Shown here one piece after another: positions 1 to 7,549 of a stretch of 55,436 nucleotides of DNA. The notes beneath the pieces are model-generated. The model was not told the origin of the DNA and did not search any database. It saw only the letters and a program-made list of their open reading frames with translations. Origin of the DNA: Dokdonella_A sp964582225 (GTDB lineage: Bacteria; Pseudomonadota; Gammaproteobacteria; Xanthomonadales; Rhodanobacteraceae); NCBI GenBank assembly GCA_964582225.1, contig CAZORA010000014.1, positions 1 to 55,436 on the forward strand, given 5' to 3'. The stretch's first letter is position 1. The number at the start of each line of letters is the position of its first letter. A program made the translations under genes and the position numbers.

Positions 1-744
<744 letters not shown>

Positions 745-974
745 GGGCTTCTCCGGAAACAGACAGAGGATCGATGCGCCGGACGCTCATCGTCGCGGCC
801 GCCAGCAGGGGTACGTTCGGCGCCGCTCGAGCACGGCAGCCCGCTATTGTCGCAAATATGGCCGCTATCCGCCTTGCTCGCCGCGATATCGACGCGCTCG
901 CGATGGTGCTATCTTGCGCCTGCGGCCCGCCGCAGCCTGGCGCGCCGCGTGGGATAGCGGCACAGGGGGCGACA

Positions 975-1919
975 ATGCGCATCGGTATCGTGGTCGATTC
1001 GGCCTGCGATCTGCCCGACGAGTACCGGCTCGGTCAGGCGATCACGGTGCTGCCGATCCGCGTGCTGGTCGACGACGCGAACCTGTTGGATGATCGCGAT
1101 GCGGCGGTGCGGCGGCAGTTTTTCGAACAGAAGCTCGGTACCCGAAGCCACGGCGCGGTAACCGAACCGTGGACGATCGAGCAGATTCGCGCGCTGTTTC
1201 TCGAGCGTCTGGTGGTCGATTACGACTGCGTGTTCTGCCTCACCATCACCTCGACCCGCAGCCCGATATACGCCAACGCCACTGAAGCGGCCTTCGCCAT
1301 CCTGAGCGACTACCGGCCGATCCGGCACGCCGCTGGAGTGCCCGGGCCGTTCCTGATGCGGGTGATCGACAGCGAGAACCTGTTTGCCGCCCAGGGCATC
1401 ACGGCGGTCGAGGCGGTGCGCCTGCGCGAGCGTGGCGAGCACCCCGGCCAGATCCGCGAGCGGCTGGAGATGCTGGCGCGGAATACCTGGGGCTACGTGG
1501 TGGCGCGCGACCTGCACTATCTGCGCGCGCGCGCACGGAAGAAGGGCGACCGCAGCGTCGGCTGGCTGAGCGCCGCGCTCGGCTCGGCGCTCGACGTCAA
1601 GCCGATCCTGCGCGCCTGGCGCGGCGAGACCGCACCGATCGCGAAAGTGCGCGGCTACGAAGCCGCGGCGCAGATGCTGTTCCGCTATGCCGTGCGCCGG
1701 GTGAACGCCGGCCTGCTGTCGCCCACCCTATGCCTCAGCTACGGCGGCGAGCTGGACGAAATGCGTGCGCTCGATGGCTACTCCGCCCTGCGCGAAACCT
1801 GCGTCGATCGCGGCGTGGAGCTCTTCGAGGCGCCGATGAGCCTGACCGGCATGGTCAACCTGGGCGTCGGCGCGCTGTCGCTCGGCCTGGCCGCCGAGGA
1901 CCACCCCTTCGAGACCTGA
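975..1919 (+). CDS. DegV family lipid-binding protein
   Basis: 314-residue DegV protein. The family binds a fatty acid between two alpha/beta domains, and in Firmicutes it presents it to a fatty acid kinase; the role in gammaproteobacteria is less clear. Visible hallmarks are the N-terminal IGIVVDSACDLP, the central LTITSTRSPIYANA segment and VIDSENLFAAQG, with a C-terminal domain ending in GMVNLGVGALSLG. The open frame extends upstream to 774. The ATG at 975 is preferred because the conserved DegV N terminus begins exactly there and the upstream extension is low-complexity. It is a monocistronic gene converging on a lipoprotein gene. No FakA-type kinase gene is in the window. Confidence 0.85.
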   Translation: MRIGIVVDSACDLPDEYRLGQAITVLPIRVLVDDANLLDDRDAAVRRQFFEQKLGTRSHGAVTEPWTIEQIRALFLERLVVDYDCVFCLTITSTRSPIYANATEAAFAILSDYRPIRHAAGVPGPFLMRVIDSENLFAAQGITAVEAVRLRERGEHPGQIRERLEMLARNTWGYVVARDLHYLRARARKKGDRSVGWLSAALGSALDVKPILRAWRGETAPIAKVRGYEAAAQMLFRYAVRRVNAGLLSPTLCLSYGGELDEMRALDGYSALRETCVDRGVELFEAPMSLTGMVNLGVGALSLGLAAEDHPFET

Positions 1920-1955
1920 GCTTCAGCAAACGCCGGGGGGTAGCGCTGAACGCGC

Positions 1956-2435
1956 TCAGTGGACGCTGAAGTGTGCGCTGGCTGCCGGCCGATCGTCGAG
2001 CAGGATGTCGACCTTGTAGTCGCCCTTGGGCCAGTCGTCCGGCTTGCTGATGCGGAAGCTGGTGACCGCCGGGCCGTCGGGGGCGATCGTCTGTCGGGTA
2101 CGGTTGACGATCTGCCCATCCTGGTAGCTCCAGCGCGCTTCGAGCGTGGAGTGCTCGGCGCTGCCGCTGGTCGAAACCGAGGCGTAGATGCTGTCGGTGG
2201 GCGCGAACGCCTCGCTCGGCTGGCTGATCTTCTGATCCGGGCCGACGTTGCTGCCGAGCTCGAGCGAGACCACGGCAATAGGCGTGGCGGCCTCTGGCGC
2301 AGCAATCTCCGGCTCGGGCGTCGGCTGCGCGTCAACGGCGGCTGGTGGCGCTTCGGATTCGGCCTGCTTGCCACAGGCGCCAAGCGCAACGGCCAGCGCG
2401 AACAGCAGGCACGTCAGGAATGGGGATGATCGCAT
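1956..2435 (-). CDS. Small periplasmic lipoprotein of unknown function
   Basis: 159 residues. It starts with a clear lipoprotein signal (hydrophobic LLFALAVALGAC, lipid-attached Cys at about residue 20), followed by a Pro/Ala/Glu-rich linker of about 30 residues and a globular domain of about 110 residues. That domain contains LEARWSYQDGQ, TSFRISKPDDWPKGDYKVDI and a final SAHFSVH. The pattern KPDDWPKGDYKV resembles bacterial beta-sandwich domains that bind partner proteins or ligands, but I do not recognise a named family. It lies 34 bp downstream of queF on the same strand and so may be read through from that operon. Function unknown. Confidence 0.75.
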   Translation of the reverse strand: MRSSPFLTCLLFALAVALGACGKQAESEAPPAAVDAQPTPEPEIAAPEAATPIAVVSLELGSNVGPDQKISQPSEAFAPTDSIYASVSTSGSAEHSTLEARWSYQDGQIVNRTRQTIAPDGPAVTSFRISKPDDWPKGDYKVDILLDDRPAASAHFSVH

Positions 2436-2469
2436 GCTGGCGGTTCTCTGGAAGGGGCCGACGGCGGCT

Positions 2470-3324
2470 TCATTGTCGCGCAGCGCGCCGGTTCGCGGGC
2501 GCCCACGCAGGGTCGCTGCTGCGGAAGGGGTTGATGTCGATCCCGCCGCGGCGAGTGTAGCGGGCGTAAACGCTGAGGCGGCGCGGCGCGCAGCGCGCGC
2601 GCAGATCGACGAAGATGCGCTCCACGCACTGCTCGTGGAACCCCGCGTGCTGTCGATAGGAGATCAGGTAGCGCAGCAGACCCGCGCGATCGATCCGCGG
2701 GCCGGCGTAGCGGATTTGCATCTGCGCCCAGTCGGGCTGCCCGGTCACCGGGCAGTTCGACTTGAAGAGCTCCGAATAGAGCGTTTCCTCGACTTCACCG
2801 GCCGCCTCGTCCAGGCGTAGATGCTCGGCGCGCGGGCCTGCTTCGGCGGCGACTTCGAGCTCGAGATGGTCGATCGAGACGCCCGCGGGGGGCACCGGCA
2901 CGGCCCAGGGCGCGGTCTCGAGCGGCGCCACGCGGACCGCGACGGGGGCCCCGGCGGCTGCCGAGAGGTCGACGGTGAGCGCTCCACGCAGCTCGTCCAC
3001 GCCGGAAAGGCGCTCCTGGCAAAAGCCCTGCAGATAGAGCTTCAGCGACTTGGATTCGATCAGCCGCGGCGAGTCGGCCGGCACCCGGAACTCCGCCAGC
3101 GCCACCCGCGGCCGGCCCCGAGGGTCGAGCCAGGAAAGCTCCCAGGCGTTCCACAGGTCGAGCCCCGCGAACGGCAGCGCGGCGCCGATTCCGAGCGCGC
3201 GCCGCCCGTCCGCGCGCTCGATCGCGAACAGCACCGAGGGCTCGCGCCGGGCGGGCGCCGTGACGGAGCGGCCGAGGGGGATCGCCGGCGGCGCGTCGAC
3301 GTCGTCCGGGCCTCGCTCAGACAT
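2470..3324 (-). CDS. queF: NADPH-dependent 7-cyano-7-deazaguanine reductase (preQ0 reductase)
   Basis: Reduces the nitrile of preQ0 to the amine of preQ1 in queuosine biosynthesis, in the cytosol. At 284 residues it is the long, two-domain E. coli-type QueF rather than the short Bacillus form. The N-terminal half carries ESKSLKLYLQGF, the substrate and NADPH segment. The C-terminal half carries the catalytic nucleophile Cys191 in FKSNCPVTGQPDW and the general acid Asp198. It overlaps the end of zapE by 8 bp, so it is probably translated from the same mRNA as zapE and the alpha/beta hydrolase. No queC, queD or queE is in the window. Confidence 0.95.
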   Translation of the reverse strand: MSERGPDDVDAPPAIPLGRSVTAPARREPSVLFAIERADGRRALGIGAALPFAGLDLWNAWELSWLDPRGRPRVALAEFRVPADSPRLIESKSLKLYLQGFCQERLSGVDELRGALTVDLSAAAGAPVAVRVAPLETAPWAVPVPPAGVSIDHLELEVAAEAGPRAEHLRLDEAAGEVEETLYSELFKSNCPVTGQPDWAQMQIRYAGPRIDRAGLLRYLISYRQHAGFHEQCVERIFVDLRARCAPRRLSVYARYTRRGGIDINPFRSSDPAWAPANRRAARQ

Positions 3325-4414
3325 GGTGCTCGCGTCCCAGATAGTTTTCGCTTTGCATCTCGATCAGCCGGGATTCGGTGCGCGCGAAGGCCGCACGCAG
3401 ACGTTCGCCATCGTACAGCTCGACGATCGGCACCGCGGCGGACAACACCAGCTTGACACCGCGATCGTAGGCCTCGTCGACCAGCTCGATGAAGCGACGC
3501 GCGGCGTCGTCGGTGAGCGGCGTGAACTGCGGCACGTTGGAAACCATGATCGTGTGGTACACGCGCGCCAGCTCGATGTAGTCGGCGACCGCCCGCGGAC
3601 CTTCACAGAGAGCGGGGAAGTCGAACCAGATCACCCCGTCTGCGGCGCGGCGCACCTGCACGTCGCGCTCGTTCACGTGCAGGCTGAAGTTTTCCCGCAG
3701 TGGACCGTGGCCCATGCGCTGGAAGATCGCCAGCATGCGTCGCTCGGCTTCGGCGCCGACCGGCGTGCAGTAGATCGGCGCCTGACGCAGCGCGCGCAGT
3801 CGCCAGTCGTGGTCGGAGGCGAGCTCGAACACCTCGCAGTGGGCCTCGAGCAGCGCGATCGCCGGCAGGAAGCGCTCGCGCTGCAGGCCCTCGCGATAGA
3901 GCTCGGAGGGCGCCGTGTTCGACGTTGTGACCAGCACCACGCCGCGCTCGAAGAGCGCCTTCAGCAGATTGCCGAGGATCATCGCGTCGCCGATGTCGCC
4001 GACGATGAACTCGTCGAGGCACAGCAGCCGGGCGGTGCGCGCGATCCGCGCGGCGACCTCTTTCAGCGGATCGCTGCGTCCTTCGAGCGCGCGCAGCTCG
4101 GCGTGGATCTGGAGCATGAAGTGGTGAAAGTGCACCCGCTCCTTGCGGGAGTCCGAGACGGCGGCGAAGAGCAGATCGCAGAGGAAGGTCTTGCCTCGGC
4201 CGACCGGCCCCCACAGATACACGCCTCTGGGCGTCCGCGCGTGGTGGCCCCAGAGCCGCCACGATGGCCGGTCGGTATCTTTTTCGAGCTCGCGCCAGAG
4301 GCGTTCGAGCGGCGCCAGCGCCGCTCGCTGGGCCGGGTCCTCGTGCCAGTCGCCGGCGCGGATGCCGGCGCGGTAGCGATCGAGCGGCCCGTTCGCCGCG
4401 CCCGCTTCAGCCAT
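3317..4414 (-). CDS. zapE: Cell division ATPase ZapE (AFG1 family)
   Basis: 365-residue P-loop ATPase. In E. coli ZapE associates with the Z-ring during late constriction; mitochondrial relatives (AFG1/LACE1) help remove oxidative-phosphorylation subunits. Seen here: the N-terminal LDRYRAGIRAG lead, Walker A GPVGRGKT, the ZapE-typical VHFHHFMLQIH segment, Walker B LLCLDEF, and sensor region VLVTTSNTAPSELY. Length matches the family. It overlaps the hydrolase gene upstream and queF downstream by 8 bp each, an arrangement typical of translational coupling. No transmembrane segment or signal peptide is present, so it is cytosolic. Confidence 0.93.
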   Translation of the reverse strand: MAEAGAANGPLDRYRAGIRAGDWHEDPAQRAALAPLERLWRELEKDTDRPSWRLWGHHARTPRGVYLWGPVGRGKTFLCDLLFAAVSDSRKERVHFHHFMLQIHAELRALEGRSDPLKEVAARIARTARLLCLDEFIVGDIGDAMILGNLLKALFERGVVLVTTSNTAPSELYREGLQRERFLPAIALLEAHCEVFELASDHDWRLRALRQAPIYCTPVGAEAERRMLAIFQRMGHGPLRENFSLHVNERDVQVRRAADGVIWFDFPALCEGPRAVADYIELARVYHTIMVSNVPQFTPLTDDAARRFIELVDEAYDRGVKLVLSAAVPIVELYDGERLRAAFARTESRLIEMQSENYLGREHHV

Positions 4415-5099
4415 CGACGGGCGGCGGCAGCCGGCCGGACAGTGCGTTCTTCACGGCGCCGCGCAGATCCATCAGCCGACGGTGGAAGAAATGTCCGGTT
4501 TCCGGCATGCGCACCAGGTGTGGCGCCGGCTTCAGCGTTTCGACCCAGGCGAACACCCGCGCCGGGTCGACGACCTCGTCCTCCTCGCCCTGCACGATCA
4601 GCCAGGGGCAGGCGGGCGCGGCAAGTTCGTCGAATTCGTAGCGATCGGCGGGTGGCGCGATCAGGATCATCTGCGTCGGCGCGACTCGCGGCGCGGCGCG
4701 CAGGCAGACGTAGCTGCCGAAGGAAAATCCGCCGAGCCAGAGCGTGTCGTCGGGCAGCTCGGCTCGCAGCCAGGCGGCGATCGCCGCCACGTCGTCGGCT
4801 TCGCCGATGCCGTCGGCATGTACGCCCTCGGATTTGCCGACGCCGCGGAAGTTGAAGCGCAGCGTGGTCAGCCCGAGCTCGAGCAGCGCGCGCTCGAGAA
4901 TCGTCACCACCTTGTTGTGCATGCTGCCGCCCTGCAGCGGATGTGGGTGGCACAGGATCGCCGCGCCGCGCCGCGCCAGCGCCGGCACCGGGCGCGCGCA
5001 GGCAAGCTCGATCAGGCCGGCCGGACCCGGCAGCAGGACGTTGCCGCCCCGCGCGGGAAACGCCGGCAGCGAGGCCGGAGGTTCACTCATGTCGCGCAT
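4407..5099 (-). CDS. Alpha/beta hydrolase
   Basis: 230-residue hydrolase of the family often annotated as dienelactone hydrolase-like or YsgA/CocE-like esterase; no substrate can be assigned. It shows the oxyanion-region pattern ILCHPHPLQGGSM, the strand LRFNFRGVGKSEG, the nucleophile elbow GGFSFGS with Ser126, an acidic residue in GEEDEVVDP, and the catalytic His in MPETGHFFH near the C terminus. No signal peptide, so cytosolic. A second in-frame ATG lies 9 bp inside (5090), and neither start has a strong ribosome binding site. It is the first gene of the hydrolase-zapE-queF overlapping set. Confidence 0.85.
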   Translation of the reverse strand: MRDMSEPPASLPAFPARGGNVLLPGPAGLIELACARPVPALARRGAAILCHPHPLQGGSMHNKVVTILERALLELGLTTLRFNFRGVGKSEGVHADGIGEADDVAAIAAWLRAELPDDTLWLGGFSFGSYVCLRAAPRVAPTQMILIAPPADRYEFDELAAPACPWLIVQGEEDEVVDPARVFAWVETLKPAPHLVRMPETGHFFHRRLMDLRGAVKNALSGRLPPPVDG

Positions 5100-5132
5100 G
5101 ATAGCCCGAGCGCCGCCGCGTGCAGTTGCAGG

Positions 5133-7382
5133 CTACCAGTCGAGAGCGATCTGCAGACCGAGCCAGCGGCCTGGCTGGGCGAACAGATCGAGATCGTGCG
5201 CGTCCGGCGCCACCTCGCGCAGGTTGACCCAGTCGAAGTAGCGGCGATCGCCGAGATTGCCCAACTGCAGGTTGACGCGAATGTGCTCGTCGGGCTCCCA
5301 CCACAGGTTCGCGTCCCAGGTGGAATAACCCGCCGGCAGATACAGCGGCGCGGCGCTCTGATCGGCCCGACGCACTCGGCGTACACCGGTGAGGCGCAGC
5401 ACCCCACCATAGCTCGCGCCGGGCCGCAGGCCGAGGCCCAGCGTCGCGCGCGCCGGTTGGATCGTATTGAGCGGCTGCCGGCGGGCGGTGTCTTCGCCGC
5501 GGGCATAGCTCGCCTGCGCCTCGACGAACCAGCCGCCGAGTCCGGCCAACCTGATCTCGGGATGCCACTCGAGCTCGAGCTCGACGCCTTGAATCCGCGC
5601 GCGGTCGCGGTTGACCGACTGGAACACGAGGGCATGGGTGTCGGGATCGACGCCGAGGTTGGCGCGCGACTCGATCAGGTCGCGGAAGCGGTTGTCGTAC
5701 GCGGCAAGACTCGCGTGCCAGCGTTCGCCCTCCCAGCGCCAGCCCGCCTCGAGGCCCCAGCTGGTCTCGGCGCGAAGCTCCGGATTTGGCCGCACTTCGT
5801 AGTTCAGGGTCGCCACGTAGAGGCCGATGTTGACGTCGGAGAAGGGCGGCGCGCGATATCCACGCACGACCTGCAGGTAGAGCGTCGAATGTGCGCTCGC
5901 CGCGTAGCGCAGGCCGAGCTTGGGCGTCCAGCGGGTACTCGTGATGCGCGCCAGGGCCTGGTGCGGGTTGTCGCTCAGCCAGATCGGGTCGGCCCGCGGC
6001 GTCATTCGATAGCGCTCCCCGCGCAGACCCGGAACCACGGTCCAGCCGGCGCCGAGCGCGATCTCGTCCTGCCAGAAGATGCCGGCCTCGTGCACCCGCG
6101 ACTGTGGGAAGTCGCGCAGTGGAAACTTCTCGCCGAGGATTTCACTGCTCTGCGCGCCGCTGTCCAGGTTGATCTCGCGGCCGCTGCGTAGGGTGTCGTA
6201 GTCATGGCGGGCGAGGTCGACGCCGTAAACCTGCCAGTGCTCGAGACCCAACCAGTTGCCGCGCGACTGCGCAACCAGCTCGAGTCCCAGGCTGTTCTGG
6301 GTGAGATCGAAGCGCCGCGCGCGCAGCGTCGGCCACGGCATCGCCGCGTCGGGACTGCGGTACTGGTCGGTAATCTGGGCGCTCGCGGCGCGCTGGCCGT
6401 AGAGCATGAGGTCGAGCGCGTCGAGCCAGGGCCACGGCTGCTCCCAGGATCCGTTCAAGCTCAGCCGGTTGCGCCGCCAGCGGTCGTCGGCGTCGAGCGC
6501 GGTGGTCGTCCGATAGCGGCCCGGCGCGCCGATCAGCGAGCGCACGTCGGTCTGTCGCTCGCCGCGTCCGCCTTCGAACGTCAGGCCAAGGCGGCCGGCG
6601 CCAGCGCGCTCGATTCGCGCCAGAAAGCCGTCGCGGCGGGTCTCGGCTGGATTGGCCTGCATGCCGTCGGGCGGTGGGTGATTGTCGGTTTCCTCGCCCT
6701 GTCGGCGCGCCAGCAGCAGCAGGGCGCTCCAGGCTCCCCGCTCGAGGGCCAGATGGGTGCTGGCGTGGAAGCTGTCATCGCGCCCACCGTAGCCGAGCAG
6801 GAAACCGCGGTTCTGCGCGCCGCCGCGCCAGAGGAAATCCTCCGGCCGGCGGGTGCTGTAGGCGACCACGCCGGCCAGTGCCTTGCTGCCGTAGAGTGTC
6901 GAAGCCGGTCCGCGCAGCACCTCGACCCGCTGGATCGCCTGCAGGTCGGCCAGGTCGCGCCCGGCGAGGGCGAATTGGCCTACCGAAAAGGCGTCCGGCA
7001 GCGGCACGCCATCGATCTCGATGCTGACGCGATTGCCGTCGAGACCGCGCAGGTTGAAGCCGAGCGAACCGAAGCGGGCGGCATCCGCCGGTGCCGCGAG
7101 TCCCGGTACCAGGCGCGCCAGATCGGCCAGGTCGCTGACGCCGGCGCGCTCGAGTTCGTCGCGCTCGAGTGCGCTCACGCTGCCGACCACCTGTTGCAGT
7201 GGCTCGGGTGCGCGGCTGCCGATCACCACCACGGTGTCGAGCTCGGTCGTGTCGGGCGCCGCCACGGTCGGCCGCGGCGCTGCGAAGAGCGTTGCGATGG
7301 CCATCACGATGGCTGCGGCAAAAGCGCACGGGCTCCCGCTGCGGCGTCGCCCAAGAGACCGTGGCCGTGCGTTAGGCGGCAT
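5133..7382 (-). CDS. TonB-dependent outer-membrane receptor, haem/haemoglobin-receptor-like
   Basis: 749-residue outer-membrane gated channel. Order: N-terminal signal region with a hydrophobic stretch (residues about 22-40, cleavage probably after TVAA), TonB-box-like ELDTVVVIG, a plug domain with RVEVLRGPASTLYGSKALAG, and a 22-strand-type barrel ending in a terminal aromatic (IALDW), as outer-membrane proteins require. The paired boxes YRAP and NPEL match the FRAP/NPNL boxes that mark haem receptors, but no histidine lies between them. The start at 7382 is chosen because AGGA sits 9 bp upstream and the signal sequence follows; 49 upstream codons are open but do not look like a signal. Divergent from nirS. 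The ligand is inferred, not shown. Confidence 0.88.
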   Translation of the reverse strand: MPPNARPRSLGRRRSGSPCAFAAAIVMAIATLFAAPRPTVAAPDTTELDTVVVIGSRAPEPLQQVVGSVSALERDELERAGVSDLADLARLVPGLAAPADAARFGSLGFNLRGLDGNRVSIEIDGVPLPDAFSVGQFALAGRDLADLQAIQRVEVLRGPASTLYGSKALAGVVAYSTRRPEDFLWRGGAQNRGFLLGYGGRDDSFHASTHLALERGAWSALLLLARRQGEETDNHPPPDGMQANPAETRRDGFLARIERAGAGRLGLTFEGGRGERQTDVRSLIGAPGRYRTTTALDADDRWRRNRLSLNGSWEQPWPWLDALDLMLYGQRAASAQITDQYRSPDAAMPWPTLRARRFDLTQNSLGLELVAQSRGNWLGLEHWQVYGVDLARHDYDTLRSGREINLDSGAQSSEILGEKFPLRDFPQSRVHEAGIFWQDEIALGAGWTVVPGLRGERYRMTPRADPIWLSDNPHQALARITSTRWTPKLGLRYAASAHSTLYLQVVRGYRAPPFSDVNIGLYVATLNYEVRPNPELRAETSWGLEAGWRWEGERWHASLAAYDNRFRDLIESRANLGVDPDTHALVFQSVNRDRARIQGVELELEWHPEIRLAGLGGWFVEAQASYARGEDTARRQPLNTIQPARATLGLGLRPGASYGGVLRLTGVRRVRRADQSAAPLYLPAGYSTWDANLWWEPDEHIRVNLQLGNLGDRRYFDWVNLREVAPDAHDLDLFAQPGRWLGLQIALDW

Positions 7383-7492
7383 GTGAATATCCTGCAACAA
7401 CAATGAGGTAGGAAGGCATGAACCGCTTTCGCCGGGACCGGGGCCGCTGCGGGCCGCGCAGTGTACGGCATCGACCGCCGAATGTTGCGCGT

Positions 7493-7513
7493 TTGTTAAT
7501 GGCAAAATAACAA
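7493..7513. promoter_or_regulatory. Candidate palindromic operator in the receptor/nirS intergenic region
   Basis: Perfect 6-bp arms TTGTTA and TAACAA separated by 9 bp, 37 bp before the nirS start, in the only AT-rich patch of the 167-bp divergent intergenic region. It does not match the FNR/DNR consensus (TTGAT-N4-ATCAA), which is what usually controls nirS. The nirS ribosome binding site GAGGAG follows at 7535-7540. Which regulator, if any, binds is unknown. Confidence 0.35.
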
Positions 7514-7549
7514 GCATCGGAACCATCACATCCCGAGGAGCGAGACGAG

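Noticed and set aside
7493..7506. FNR/DNR box upstream of nirS
   Set aside because: TTGTTAATGGCAAA matches only one half-site of TTGAT-N4-ATCAA; reported only as an unassigned palindrome.
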